Position numbers and translations under genes: made by a program
The notes under the pieces: generated by a model
The model's input: only the letters and a program-made list of their open reading frames with translations
Databases searched by the model: none
What the model was told of the DNA's origin: nothing
From: Blastomonas sp. SL216
GTDB lineage: Bacteria; Pseudomonadota; Alphaproteobacteria; Sphingomonadales; Sphingomonadaceae
NCBI GenBank assembly: GCA_026625625.1
Contig: CP113055.1
Location: 2,959,001 to 3,023,000 of the forward strand
Direction: 5' to 3'
DNA length: 64,000 nt
Shown: positions 8,806-17,660 of the stretch, piece after piece
How the letters are laid out: each line of letters begins with the position of its first letter
Numbering within the stretch: position 1 is the first letter of the stretch

Positions 8806-9261
8806 ATGAAAGCCCTGTATCTCGCCGCCACGTTTGCGCTCGCCACCGCCGGATGCGGCACTGCCTGGGCCGAGACTGCCGCTGCCACCCCGGCAGGCGT
8901 CGCCACGCTCACCGTCACCTTCGAGCAGATCGAGGCCCCGTCGGGCCAGATCCTGCTGAGCCTTTACGACAGCGAGGCCGCGCATGATGCTGGCGGCAAG
9001 CCGGTACGCGCCGCGATGGCCGAGGTCGACGGCCAGAACGTGACCGTCAGCTTCGAAGGCCTGGCGCCCGGTCGTTATGCCATCAAGGCGTTTCACGATG
9101 TCGATGGCGATGGCAAGATGAAGACCAACCCGTTCGGCATGCCGCTGGAGCCCTTTGCCTTTTCGAACAATGCCCGGCCCGAAGGCGGCCCTGCGCGCTG
9201 GCAGGCCTCAAGCTTTGCCGTGGCCGCCGGTGCCAACGCCACCCGCATCGCCATCCAGTAA
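8806..9261 (+). CDS. Exported DUF2141-domain protein
   Basis: A 151-residue secreted protein with a strong AAGGAGG ribosome site (8791-8797) and a Sec signal peptide ending near AWA/ET. The mature part matches the DUF2141 pattern: TLTVTFEQIEAPSGQILLSLYDSEA, FEGLAPGRYAIKAFHDVDGDGKMKTNPFGMPLEPF, then FSNNARPEGGPARW. The DxDGDGKMxTN stretch could bind calcium (inference). A Cys at residue 17 is in a poor lipobox context, so I do not call it a lipoprotein. Only 12 bp separate it from the carotenoid oxygenase gene, so they are probably co-transcribed. Its biochemical role is unknown. Confidence 0.85.
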   Translation: MKALYLAATFALATAGCGTAWAETAAATPAGVATLTVTFEQIEAPSGQILLSLYDSEAAHDAGGKPVRAAMAEVDGQNVTVSFEGLAPGRYAIKAFHDVDGDGKMKTNPFGMPLEPFAFSNNARPEGGPARWQASSFAVAAGANATRIAIQ

Positions 9262-9273
9262 GCGAGACACCCG

Positions 9274-10704
9274 ATGAACCGCCGCGACCTTCTGATCGGT
9301 GGAGGCCTGGCTGCGCTGGGCACGCTGGTCCCCGCCACCGCCCGCGCCGCTGCCGCTGCTGCTGCCAGGCCCGACTGGACCCTGGGCGTGACCGATGTGC
9401 TGGAGGATATCGCCGCCAGACCGCTCCGCCGCATCCATGGCCGCACGCCCGATCTTGCAGGCACGCTCTATCGCAACGGCCCGGCGCGGTTCCGCCGGGG
9501 GGCGAGCGCATCGGGCCATTGGTTCGATGGCGATGGGCTGGTGCGCGCCTGGCGGCTGCGCGGCAACGAGGCGAGCTTGGCCGCACGCTTTGTCGATACG
9601 CCCAAAAGGCGGCTCGAGGAAAAGCTCGGCCGCATCGTGCAGCCCGGCTTCGGCACCCTGCCCCAGCCCGGCGCGGAGGTCGGCAATTCGGATGACACCA
9701 ATGCCGCCAATACGCATGTGATCGCCGCCGGCGGCAAGCTGCTCGCCTTGTGGGAGGCAGGCTCTGCCACCGCGATGGACCCGAACACGCTCGACACGAT
9801 CGGCCAGGTCACATTTCGCGACGATCTGAAGCACATGCCGTTCCTCGCGCATCCACGCATCGAGCCCGATGGACGCATCTGGAACATCGGTTCGGGCGGG
9901 TCTGCCGCCTATGTCTGGCGGCTGTCGCGCGACGGCGCGTTCGAGGCGGGCGAAATGGTCCAGCTGCCGATGGCGAGCTATATCCACGATTTCACCGCGA
10001 CCGCGCGCCACCTTGTCATCCTGTGCCAGCCCTGGGTTGCAGGAGCGATGCGCCTGCCATTCTCGCAGAGCCTGTCATGGCAGCCCGAACGCGGATCGAA
10101 GGTACTGGTGATCGACAAGGACGACCTGTCGCGCCGCCGCGTCTATGATCTGCCGCCGCAGGCCTTTTTCCATCTGGGCGATGCCTGGGAGGAAAAGGAT
10201 GGCACGATCCGCTTCGATGGCTGCTTCCACAAGGACCCGAGCTTTGCGATCCTGGGCGCGCCGGGGCTGGTCGAGGGGCGATACGAGCATAGCGAGGAGC
10301 CCGAGCTGACCCTGGTCGCGCTGCGCCCCGATGGCCGCGCCACGCTGACGCCAGCCGGGATCACGGCGGAGTTTCCGCGCAACGCGCCCGAACGGGCCGG
10401 GCTGCCGCGATCGGCAACGGTCTATGTCGGCGGCTATAGCGGTGACCGGCCCTTTGCGCGCAGTGTCGGCAGCTGGGACTGGGTCAAGGGCCGCGCCGAT
10501 TCCTTCGATTTCGGCCCGCGCCAGCTGGTCGAGGAGTTCGTGCCCGCAGGCCCGCAGCATCTGATCGGCACGACGCTCAACCTCGATGCCCGCGCCACCG
10601 AACTGCATGTATTCGACGCCCGGCGCATCGCTGATGGTCCGGTGACCAGCTGGCGCAGCGATGTCGCGCTGCCGCTGAGCTTCCATGGCAGCTGGGTGGC
10701 ATGA
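9274..10704 (+). CDS. Carotenoid / lignostilbene oxygenase family protein with Tat-like signal
   Basis: A 476-residue member of the carotenoid cleavage dioxygenase (RPE65/lignostilbene) family. The four Fe(II)-binding histidines are recognisable: H193 (FLAHPR), H238 (SYIHDF), H300 (FFHLGDAW) and H471 (FHGSW). The N-terminus MNRRDLLIGGGLAALG ending in TARA is a twin-arginine-like signal (RRD), suggesting periplasmic location, which is unusual for carotenoid cleavage enzymes but seen in sphingomonads. It is in an apparent operon with the DUF2141 gene upstream. The substrate could be an apocarotenoid, a carotenoid or a stilbenoid lignin fragment; the sequence does not decide. Confidence 0.9.
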   Translation: MNRRDLLIGGGLAALGTLVPATARAAAAAAARPDWTLGVTDVLEDIAARPLRRIHGRTPDLAGTLYRNGPARFRRGASASGHWFDGDGLVRAWRLRGNEASLAARFVDTPKRRLEEKLGRIVQPGFGTLPQPGAEVGNSDDTNAANTHVIAAGGKLLALWEAGSATAMDPNTLDTIGQVTFRDDLKHMPFLAHPRIEPDGRIWNIGSGGSAAYVWRLSRDGAFEAGEMVQLPMASYIHDFTATARHLVILCQPWVAGAMRLPFSQSLSWQPERGSKVLVIDKDDLSRRRVYDLPPQAFFHLGDAWEEKDGTIRFDGCFHKDPSFAILGAPGLVEGRYEHSEEPELTLVALRPDGRATLTPAGITAEFPRNAPERAGLPRSATVYVGGYSGDRPFARSVGSWDWVKGRADSFDFGPRQLVEEFVPAGPQHLIGTTLNLDARATELHVFDARRIADGPVTSWRSDVALPLSFHGSWVA

Positions 10705-10808
10705 GGCAGAGGCGATAGGGCTGGTCCGATAGCCTGGCATCGGGTAAGGCCCTGGGCCTCTTGCCGCCGCATGCCGCCGCATTGCGGCCCGACCGGAAAG
10801 CGCGATCC

Positions 10809-11660
10809 ATGGCCTCTGGCTTTGTCACCCTGCAACATCTGCTGCCCCAGCAGGCCCTGTCCCGGCTGGCCGGGCGGGTGGCGGCCAGCGAGCAACCCTG
10901 GCTGCGCGACCTGCTGATCCGGCGCTTTGCCGCGGCCTATGACGTCGACATGGCCGACGCCGCGCGCAGCATCGGCCAGTTCCGCAGCTTCAACGACTTT
11001 TTCACGCGCGAACTGAAGCCCGGCGCGCGTCCGCTTGCCGATGCCGCGCAGCATATCCTGAGCCCCGCAGACGGCCAGGTCAGCCAGGCGGGCATCATTG
11101 CCGACGGGCGCATCGTCCAGGCCAAGGGCCGCAGCTATACGGTGGCGCAGCTGCTCGGCGATGACAGCGACGGTTGGCGCAGGTTCGATGGCGGGCAGTT
11201 CGCCACCATCTATCTCAGCCCGCGCGATTACCACCGGGTCCACATGCCGGCAGCCGGGACGCTGCAATCGACGACCTATCTTCCCGGCAAGCTGTTCTCG
11301 GTCAGCCAGAGCACAGCAGAAGGCGTCGACGCGCTGTTCGCGCGCAACGAGCGGCTCGCCTGTCTGTTCTCGGGCCCCGACGGCGGGTTCGCCAGCGTGA
11401 TGGTCGGCGCGATGATCGTCGCGGGGATCGACACGGTCTGGCCGCACCGCTTTTGCGACCATGAAAGCGCGCCGGTGCATGAGGATTTTGCCGATCACCG
11501 TCACGCCTTCAATGCGGGCGACGAGATGGGCCGGTTCTATCTGGGCTCCACCGTGGTGCTGCTGTTCGAACCGGGCCGTGTGGCCTGGCGCGACAACCTC
11601 GTGCCCGGCACCAAGCTCCGCATGGGCGAGGCGATCGGGCAGCGGCTGTCTGCCGGTTGA
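10809..11660 (+). CDS. psd: Phosphatidylserine decarboxylase, pyruvoyl-dependent
   Basis: A 284-residue proenzyme making phosphatidylethanolamine from phosphatidylserine at the inner membrane. The self-cleavage motif LGST lies at 245-248 (Ser247 becomes the pyruvoyl group). The conserved SPADGQVSQAG and YLSPRDYHRVHMP blocks are intact, and FFTRELKPGARPL is typical of the E. coli-length class. I chose the ATG at 10809 (MASGFVTLQHLLPQQALSR), which matches the E. coli-like start, over the upstream in-frame codon at 10761. It follows the carotenoid oxygenase by 104 bp on the same strand and may have its own promoter. No pssA is adjacent. Confidence 0.93.
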   Translation: MASGFVTLQHLLPQQALSRLAGRVAASEQPWLRDLLIRRFAAAYDVDMADAARSIGQFRSFNDFFTRELKPGARPLADAAQHILSPADGQVSQAGIIADGRIVQAKGRSYTVAQLLGDDSDGWRRFDGGQFATIYLSPRDYHRVHMPAAGTLQSTTYLPGKLFSVSQSTAEGVDALFARNERLACLFSGPDGGFASVMVGAMIVAGIDTVWPHRFCDHESAPVHEDFADHRHAFNAGDEMGRFYLGSTVVLLFEPGRVAWRDNLVPGTKLRMGEAIGQRLSAG

Positions 11661-11665
11661 GCCGA

Positions 11666-13159
11666 TCAGCCGCTGGCCAATGGCCTGCGCAGGACCAATG
11701 ACGGCGCGATAACGCTGGCGACCAGCCCGATCCCGATCAGGCCGAGCGCTGCATCGACGATCAGCGCCACCGGATCTGCCTGACCGATCAGCACGGGATG
11801 GGCGATGGCGAGCGTGACGAGCAGCGCACCGGTTGCGCCACGCCCGATCCGCGACAGCATTGCCGGTGACAGCACGGCCGAACTGGCGAGCGCAACGAGG
11901 CTCACCGCGCCCCAGACTGCGATCAGCGCTGGCACCGCCGGGCTGAACAGTCCCGCCCATGCCGCGCAGGCAAGGCCGAGCGGCTGGCCCCAGACCGTCG
12001 CGGTCCACAGCCTTTCCCAGCCCGGTGCGGGCCTGCCCTTGTCGCGCCTGCGCGCCAGCCAGATATGCACACCCCCGGCAGCAAGATAGCTGAGCCCCAG
12101 ACCCAGCAGCGCATAGGCCATCTTGATGATGGTGCCGCCATACCAGCCGAAATGCAGCCGTCCGAGCGAGCCCAGAATCTGCTCGCCCACATTGTTCGCG
12201 GCGGCCTTTTGCGCGTGATAGAGCCGCCCCTGGCGATCAAAGGCATAGCTGTCCGTATCGGCCAGCCGCGAGGACCCATCCGCGACCTCGAACAGCACCG
12301 CCGCCCCCATTTCTGTCGGATGCTCGACGAACAGATAGCTGATGCGGCCTTCGGGCGACTGCGCGGTCACCCTCGCAAACAACGGTTGCACGTCAACCGG
12401 AGGGGCAGGCCGGGCGTTTTCGGGCGGCGAGGGCGGTGTGAAAATGGCATAGACCTTGGCGGTATCGCCCTGGAATACCGCCAGCCCGATCGCGCCGATG
12501 ATGATCGAACTCAGCCCGAGCAGCGCGCCGGTGAGCGAGACGGTCAGGTGAAACGGCAGCGCCCAGACGCCGATGCGGTTGTGCAGATCAGCCTCTTGCA
12601 GCCGCCGCGAGCCGCCCAGCCGCAGGTGAAAGGCGTCCCGGAAGATCCGCGGATGCGCGAGCACGCCCGAGATGAGCGAGGAGAGCAGCGCGACACCGGT
12701 CAGCCCGACGATGAATATGCCCCAGCTTTGCGGCAGGTGGAGGTTGATGTGCAGGCGGGTGATGAATTTCGTCCAGCCCTCGCGCGATTCACCGGTGATG
12801 CGCCCCGTACTGTCGGCGATCCAGTTGGTCTGGCTGCCATCTGCGCCATCCACCCGCAGCGTTGGCCAGGGCCGGTCCTCGCTGGGCATCAGGATGAACA
12901 CATGCTCGACCGGGCCTTTGGCGCGGTCCAGGGCCGCGCGATAGGCAGCCTGGGTGGCTTGCGCCGAGAGCGTCTCCATGCGCTCTGCCTGCGGATTTTC
13001 CCAGCGCTGGTATTCGTTGGCGAACACCGCGATCGTTCCGGTCAGGCAGACCAGATAGAGCAATGCGGCAAAGGCCAGCCCCAGGCTGCTATGCCCCTTG
13101 AGCACCGCGCGCACGATATCGGGCGACAGGAAAGCTGTGCGTGTCTTTACCTTTGTCAT
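11666..13159 (-). CDS. PepSY-associated transmembrane protein (iron-uptake type)
   Basis: A 497-residue membrane protein of the PepSY-TM family. A first helix lies at about 25-50 (GLAFAALLYLVCLTGTIAVF), followed by a large periplasmic PepSY-like part, and helices near 180-200, 240-265 and 370-500. GHSSLGLAFAALLYLVCLTGTIAV followed by NEYQRWENPQAE is the family hallmark. Such proteins accompany siderophore or heme receptors and are thought to reduce or handle iron-chelates at the inner membrane (family-based inference). The ATG overlaps the stop of the upstream membrane gene (ATGA), so it is the third gene of the receptor operon. Confidence 0.87.
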   Translation of the reverse strand: MTKVKTRTAFLSPDIVRAVLKGHSSLGLAFAALLYLVCLTGTIAVFANEYQRWENPQAERMETLSAQATQAAYRAALDRAKGPVEHVFILMPSEDRPWPTLRVDGADGSQTNWIADSTGRITGESREGWTKFITRLHINLHLPQSWGIFIVGLTGVALLSSLISGVLAHPRIFRDAFHLRLGGSRRLQEADLHNRIGVWALPFHLTVSLTGALLGLSSIIIGAIGLAVFQGDTAKVYAIFTPPSPPENARPAPPVDVQPLFARVTAQSPEGRISYLFVEHPTEMGAAVLFEVADGSSRLADTDSYAFDRQGRLYHAQKAAANNVGEQILGSLGRLHFGWYGGTIIKMAYALLGLGLSYLAAGGVHIWLARRRDKGRPAPGWERLWTATVWGQPLGLACAAWAGLFSPAVPALIAVWGAVSLVALASSAVLSPAMLSRIGRGATGALLVTLAIAHPVLIGQADPVALIVDAALGLIGIGLVASVIAPSLVLRRPLASG

Positions 13160-13734
13160 GCAAACCCCCTGAACATCGCGGCCCCAAAGCCGATAATGGC
13201 CGTTCCTGCGAGCACGGCGGTCGCGCGCAGGATGCGGCTGTCGACCAAGGTCCAGGCCATCGCTCCGCCCCAGGCGAGGGGGACGAGCAAGCCGCCGATC
13301 AGCAGCCGCGTCTGCATTTCCCCCGGAGCCCAGACCGAATAGCTGACGCCGATCGCCATCGCGGCGATCATGCCGACGGGCCCCGCCAGCGACCAGCGCA
13401 GCGCGGTGCGCCATGCGCTTGGCGCTCGGGCTGCAGGTTCCGGTGCCAGCCCGGCGCGCGCGGTGCGGCCAGTCCTGGCACGCCTGTAGCTATAGCCGGA
13501 CGCGATCATGCCCAGCGCGGCGATGGCAAGCAGCGTCACGGCAATGAAAGGGCCGCGCGCAGGACCCAGTATCCAGGCGGGCCATAGCATGTTGCAGGCC
13601 AGCAGCAGCAGCCCTGCCCAACGCCATGGTGCCTTGCCGGTCCGCGCGCTCCACGCGCGGCGCAGCAGCCAGGCTCCCGCCAGGGCGATGCCCAGATTGG
13701 CCGTCATGGCGGCAAGGGCGGCCCCGCCGGTCAA
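13156..13734 (-). CDS. Small integral membrane protein in iron-uptake-like operon
   Basis: A 192-residue membrane protein with five or six hydrophobic segments (LGIALAGAWLLRRA, WAGLLLLACNMLW, FIAVTLLAIAALGMIASGYSY, GPVGMIAAMAIGVSYSVW, LLIGGLLVPLAWGGAMAWTL, VLAGTAIIGFGAAMF). I do not recognise a named domain; it resembles the small membrane proteins (DUF3649/DUF3325-like) found with PepSY proteins next to TonB receptors. The frame begins with a TTG at 13734 overlapping the receptor stop (TTGA); the first ATG is at 13707 without a clear ribosome site, so the start is open. Overlap with both neighbours supports translational coupling. Confidence 0.72.
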   Translation of the reverse strand: MTGGAALAAMTANLGIALAGAWLLRRAWSARTGKAPWRWAGLLLLACNMLWPAWILGPARGPFIAVTLLAIAALGMIASGYSYRRARTGRTARAGLAPEPAARAPSAWRTALRWSLAGPVGMIAAMAIGVSYSVWAPGEMQTRLLIGGLLVPLAWGGAMAWTLVDSRILRATAVLAGTAIIGFGAAMFRGFA

Positions 13735-15998
13735 AAGCCTGCTTCCAGGATCAGGCCGATGCTATGCGGCGTCCCGATGATCGCGAAATCGCCAGTGAAG
13801 CCGTTGACATACTGGTTGTACTTCTCGTCGAACAGGTTGTTGGCGAAGAGCGACAGGCTCCAGTGATCGGCCTGATAGCCGAACCGGGCATTGACCAGGG
13901 TCCGCGCGCCGACGCGGTTGTCCGCCTGGGGTATCGCCACATCGGTGAACACCGCGCTGCGATAGCTGGCGTTGAGATTGGCGTTGAACCCGCCACCGAA
14001 GCGCAGATTGGCTCCGCCGGCCAGCGTCCAGCGCGGAGCATAGGGAAATTCCAGCCCCGACAGATCGGTGATCGAGCCGACATCGGTGACGAACTCGTCG
14101 AACCGGGTTCGGGTATGGCCCAGGCTGGCATACCAGTCGAACGCGCCCGATACACGATGCGCCACCTCCAGCTCCAGCCCGTAGATGTGCGATTTCCCGG
14201 CATTGACGGTATGCGTGTCATAGACGCCATTGCCGAAATTGGCCGTGGTCTGCTGCTGCGTCCAATCGATGTAAAAGGCATTTGCATTGACCGTCAGCCG
14301 CCCATCGAGCCAGGCCGAGCGCAGCGAAAGCTCATAGTTCCAGGTGAACTCGGGATCATAGGGGAAGAGCTGCGAGCGCGCGGTGTTGAAGCCGCTGCCA
14401 CCCGAGCGATAGCCGCGCTGCACGACAAAGGCGGTGGCAAGATCAGGCGTCCAGGCCATCTCCACGCCCGCCTTGGGCAGAAAGGCGTTGAAGGTGCGCG
14501 TGCCGGTGGGGGCAGAACCGCTGGCATCCTCGACCAGCCCGAGCACGAAGCCGTTGAGCGCCGAGATCGCGCCATCGAGCGGTGCGGGATACAGAGCCGC
14601 ATTGGGCAGGGTGCCGACAAAGGTCGCGATCGCCGATCCGCTGATGCTGTTGCGTTCATGGTCGTAGCGAAAGCCGCCGAGCAGCGACAGGCGGTCGGTC
14701 AGGCGATAGCGCGCATCGGCAAACACCGCCATCGTTTCGACCCGGGTCGGAAAGTCAGAGGCATAATCGACCGGGATATTGGGCAGGGCCGCCGTATAGA
14801 GCGTCGCGATCTGCGCCGCCGTTGCCGCCCCCAGGCTGGGCGTCAATGCGCTGATGATGGTGCTGGCCGGGGTTGGTACCAGCGTGACCTGGCGCGAACG
14901 GCGATATTGGTCGCGGTTGTAATAGAACAGGCCGGCAAGCCCGCTCAGCCGATCGCCATCATAATTGAGCCGCAGTTCCTGGGTGAAGGTTTCGGCTCCA
15001 CCTGCAACATCGCTAAAGGCGCGCGACGCAGCGGAGAAATCGCCGTCATATTGCCGGATGAAACCGGTATCGGTCCAGGTTCCGAGCGCGCTGAGCGACA
15101 GCCCGCCACCCAGATCATAGCGCAGGTCGAGCGTCACCTGATCGTTCGTCACGTCGCTGCTGTTGGGATAGTCGGAAGGATTGGTGCGGTTGTCGAAATA
15201 ATCGTCCACCGAACGGTCGACATAGGTGAACAGATAGCCGCCCTGTGCCTCGAAGCGATGATAGCTGAGCCGCGCTTCCAGGCCCGGCAGCGATGAAGGC
15301 GTCCACAGCAATCTGGCGCGCACCGATGTCGAATCCAGCCCGGCTTCGGGCTCATTGCGGGTGATATTGCGGATGAAGCCATCCGAATCGCGCTTTTCCG
15401 CCGAGACGCGAAATGCCAGCTCGCCGTCTATCAGCGGCCCGCCGCCGGCGATGGCAAAATGGCTTGTGTCGAATGAGGAAACCAGTGCCCGGCCGCGCAC
15501 GCTCCAGTCGAATGTCGGGTCCTGGGTACGGATGTGCACGGCCCCGGCCAGCGCGTTCAGGCCCTGGATGGTCGATTGCGGGCCGCGAAAGATTTCGACC
15601 TGGGCGACGTCCCACATATCGGTCGGGCCATTGGAGAGCACATCCTGCGGCACCGGTGCGCCGTCGACGAAGACCGTGGCGGTCGCGGCATCGCCACCAG
15701 CCGATACGCCGCGCTGATCGATACCACGGATCGAGAAGCCCGACGCACCATAGGTTTCAGAGACATTGGCGGTGCGGTTGTAGATGTCCTGGATCGTCAG
15801 GATGTTCTCTTGCGACAGCTTCGTATCGGTGGTCACGCTGACAGAGGCGGTCGTCTCCTGAAGGCTGCGCGACGCCTTTTCCCCGGTGACGATGATGGCG
15901 TTCTGCTCGTCGTCAGACTCTGCCTCCTGCGCATGGCAAGGCGAGCCGGCGGCCAGCAGGCCAAGCAGCGATGTGGACAGCAGAATTTGACGCATCAT
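13731..15998 (-). CDS. TonB-dependent receptor, probably iron-siderophore
   Basis: A 755-residue complete outer-membrane receptor. The signal peptide MMRQILLSTSLLGLLAAGSP ends near HAQ. A TonB-box-like NAIIVTGEK follows, then the plug (TIQDIYNRTANVSETYG, FSIRGIDQRGV, ATVFVDGAP, VEIFRGPQSTIQGLNALAGAVHI). The barrel ends in the expected terminal aromatic (LILEAGF). The repertoire resembles receptors of the FecA/PupA/pesticin class. It heads an operon with a small membrane protein and a PepSY protein, a layout known for ferric-siderophore uptake. A Fur-box-like palindrome lies about 40 bp upstream of the start. The siderophore is unknown. Confidence 0.92.
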   Translation of the reverse strand: MMRQILLSTSLLGLLAAGSPCHAQEAESDDEQNAIIVTGEKASRSLQETTASVSVTTDTKLSQENILTIQDIYNRTANVSETYGASGFSIRGIDQRGVSAGGDAATATVFVDGAPVPQDVLSNGPTDMWDVAQVEIFRGPQSTIQGLNALAGAVHIRTQDPTFDWSVRGRALVSSFDTSHFAIAGGGPLIDGELAFRVSAEKRDSDGFIRNITRNEPEAGLDSTSVRARLLWTPSSLPGLEARLSYHRFEAQGGYLFTYVDRSVDDYFDNRTNPSDYPNSSDVTNDQVTLDLRYDLGGGLSLSALGTWTDTGFIRQYDGDFSAASRAFSDVAGGAETFTQELRLNYDGDRLSGLAGLFYYNRDQYRRSRQVTLVPTPASTIISALTPSLGAATAAQIATLYTAALPNIPVDYASDFPTRVETMAVFADARYRLTDRLSLLGGFRYDHERNSISGSAIATFVGTLPNAALYPAPLDGAISALNGFVLGLVEDASGSAPTGTRTFNAFLPKAGVEMAWTPDLATAFVVQRGYRSGGSGFNTARSQLFPYDPEFTWNYELSLRSAWLDGRLTVNANAFYIDWTQQQTTANFGNGVYDTHTVNAGKSHIYGLELEVAHRVSGAFDWYASLGHTRTRFDEFVTDVGSITDLSGLEFPYAPRWTLAGGANLRFGGGFNANLNASYRSAVFTDVAIPQADNRVGARTLVNARFGYQADHWSLSLFANNLFDEKYNQYVNGFTGDFAIIGTPHSIGLILEAGF

Positions 15999-16038
15999 GG
16001 ACTTCCCCCTCGTGTCAGGGGCGTCTAATTGATACCGT

Positions 16039-16053
16039 TATTGCGAGTCAATA
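16039..16053. promoter_or_regulatory. Fur-box-like palindrome upstream of the TonB receptor operon
   Basis: TATTG CGAGT CAATA is a 5-5-5 inverted repeat centred at 16046, about 40-55 bp before the receptor start. Its AT-rich arms and position resemble Fur-type operators in proteobacteria. The match is suggestive only; an Irr or other iron-regulator site is equally possible. Confidence 0.4.
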
Positions 16054-16362
16054 GCATATATTCATGTTGCAGGCTCAATGGGTTGTCGCGGACACCTGTC
16101 CGTAAGTCCGATCAGCGGCGCACCGATCGCCATCGGCATGCGGCCACAAGGCCCGCAGCGAGGTGCGGGGTTCAGCGGATCGGCGGGGAAATGATGGGGA
16201 TTGCAGCGCTGCCGCACGCCGATCACGGCCAAAGGTCAGGCGCGCATCGTCCAGCCAGTGATGCGACACCGGGCATGTCTACCGGAATGGGCATTTCATC
16301 TGGAGAGGCTGGCGACAGCCTTTCGGCGGCACCGACAGGGGGGAGAGCCAATCATCAGGCTC
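16054..16362. other. Intergenic stretch, no gene seen
   Basis: About 310 bp between the receptor promoter and tRNA-Leu. Short open frames cross it in several phases, but they have no ribosome sites and no recognisable domains, and the longest run through the antisense of the tRNA. It may hold the outer part of the receptor promoter and the end of the tRNA transcript. Confidence 0.5.
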
Positions 16363-16449
16363 TGGTGCGGTCAAGAAGACTCGAACTTCCACGGGCTTTC
16401 GCCCACAACGACCTCAACGTTGCGCGTCTACCAATTCCGCCATGACCGC
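16363..16449 (-). tRNA. tRNA-Leu (anticodon GAG)
   Basis: Read on the minus strand, the acceptor GCGGTCA (16449-16443) pairs with TGACCGC (16373-16367), followed by the discriminator A and an encoded CCA (16365-16363). The anticodon arm CAACG-TTGAGGT-CGTTG gives anticodon GAG. A long variable arm (GGGCGAAAGCCC) marks a class II tRNA, and GTTCGAGTC is the T-loop. At 87 nt it fits tRNA-Leu. Confidence 0.95.
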
Positions 16450-16572
16450 ACAGTCCCAGCTTCGCGGATCGAATGGGAGGCCCCCGTCCGCGTGGTAGGC
16501 AGCGCCATTAGCAAAGCGGCAAGCCCATAGCAACAAGCGAATGCTGCCTTGGGTGGACGGGCGATTGCAGGC

Positions 16573-17457
16573 CTAGCGGCGCTTGGCCCAGGCGATTTCG
16601 GCCGAGGTCGCAGAGCGCGGCACATCGACCATGGCCTGGCGGAAATCAGCCGATTGGCCGGGCTCGAGCCGCTCGACAGGCGGGTTGATGATCCAGTTGA
16701 ACACCACCCTGTCCTGCGCATCACGCAGCACCACCAGCATCGGCGGCACATCCTGCGCGCGCTGGCTGAGATTCCGGATCGTCCCCGATGCGCTGAAATA
16801 TTCGGTGCCATTGGGCAGGGTGCGCCGCTCCTGCTTCTTGGGCGGGAAATCGATCACCAGATCAGGCTCGACCTCGGCAAAGGGCAGGCTGTAATCGGCG
16901 ATGAAGCTGGGCAGGCCGAATGTCTGGATGGCGACGGCAGCACCCGACGCCAGCACGGCAAAGGCGACGGCGCCGATCATCCACAGTTTCGCAGGATTGC
17001 GGCGAGGGCGGAAAGGCGGTTCATGGCTGAAGCTGCTCGGTCGATCGGCCAGCGCGTCGTCGGCATAGCTCGCCGCAATGGGGCGGCTAACCGGCGGCAC
17101 GGGCCTGGGCAAAGGCGGCAAATCGGGCTCGGGCTCGGCCTCGCCAGGCGGCGGCGGCGGAACCGGCACGACGCTCGGCGCGGCAGCTTCGACCGGCGCT
17201 GCCCGCTCAGGCGGGGCGACCGATTCGGCGGGAGCGGCACTTGGCTGTGCCAACGGCGCCTCAGGCTCGGGCGCAGCCGCCGGTGCGGGGGCTGGCACAG
17301 GCGCGGACGCAGGAACCGAGTCAGGTGCAGCGATATCCGGCCCATGCTGGAACCAGCTGTGCCCGCATTTGGCACAGCGGACCGAGCGGCCATCGATACC
17401 GATGGCGCTGTCCGGGACCGCATAGCGGGTGTTGCACGCTGGGCACGCAATAATCAT
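16573..17457 (-). CDS. MJ0042-type zinc-ribbon membrane protein
   Basis: A 294-residue protein. The N-terminus MIIACPACNTRYAVPDSAIG followed by VRCAKCGHSWF is a CxxC...CxxC zinc ribbon of the MJ0042 type. A Pro/Ala/Glu-rich low-complexity linker covers about 45-140, one transmembrane helix (MIGAVAFAVLASGAAVAIQTF) follows, and the C-terminal domain (about 195-294; GTIRNLSQRAQDVPPMLVVLRDAQ) is DUF3426-like and probably periplasmic. The chosen ATG at 17457 starts directly at the zinc ribbon; 20 additional upstream codons are open but unlike the family. It is divergent from ftsE with about 200 bp between. Its function is unknown. Confidence 0.85.
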   Translation of the reverse strand: MIIACPACNTRYAVPDSAIGIDGRSVRCAKCGHSWFQHGPDIAAPDSVPASAPVPAPAPAAAPEPEAPLAQPSAAPAESVAPPERAAPVEAAAPSVVPVPPPPPGEAEPEPDLPPLPRPVPPVSRPIAASYADDALADRPSSFSHEPPFRPRRNPAKLWMIGAVAFAVLASGAAVAIQTFGLPSFIADYSLPFAEVEPDLVIDFPPKKQERRTLPNGTEYFSASGTIRNLSQRAQDVPPMLVVLRDAQDRVVFNWIINPPVERLEPGQSADFRQAMVDVPRSATSAEIAWAKRR

Positions 17458-17660
17458 GGCGTTTCTAAACACGCCGCGCGAATCGCCGCAAGGGCCTTGC
17501 ACCGCCTGCAAACGCATGTCGGGCCGTTTTCCACCGCTGATTGACCGTTCAGCGATTTTTCAACGGCTTGTCGGTGCACCTGCCCCCATCAGGCCGTACG
17601 ATGACGGCATGATGCGCATTCCCATTGCCTGCTGAGGTCCGCCCGCGCTATCGCCGCTGC

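Noticed and set aside
12065-13342. 425-codon plus frame opposite the PepSY gene
   Set aside because: Antisense shadow with no recognisable motif or ribosome site.
13626-15296. 556-codon plus frame opposite the TonB receptor
   Set aside because: Antisense of a well-supported receptor; no domain pattern.
16029-16445. Possible small ORF between the TonB receptor and tRNA-Leu
   Set aside because: It runs through the antisense of the tRNA, lacks a ribosome site and has no protein-like composition.
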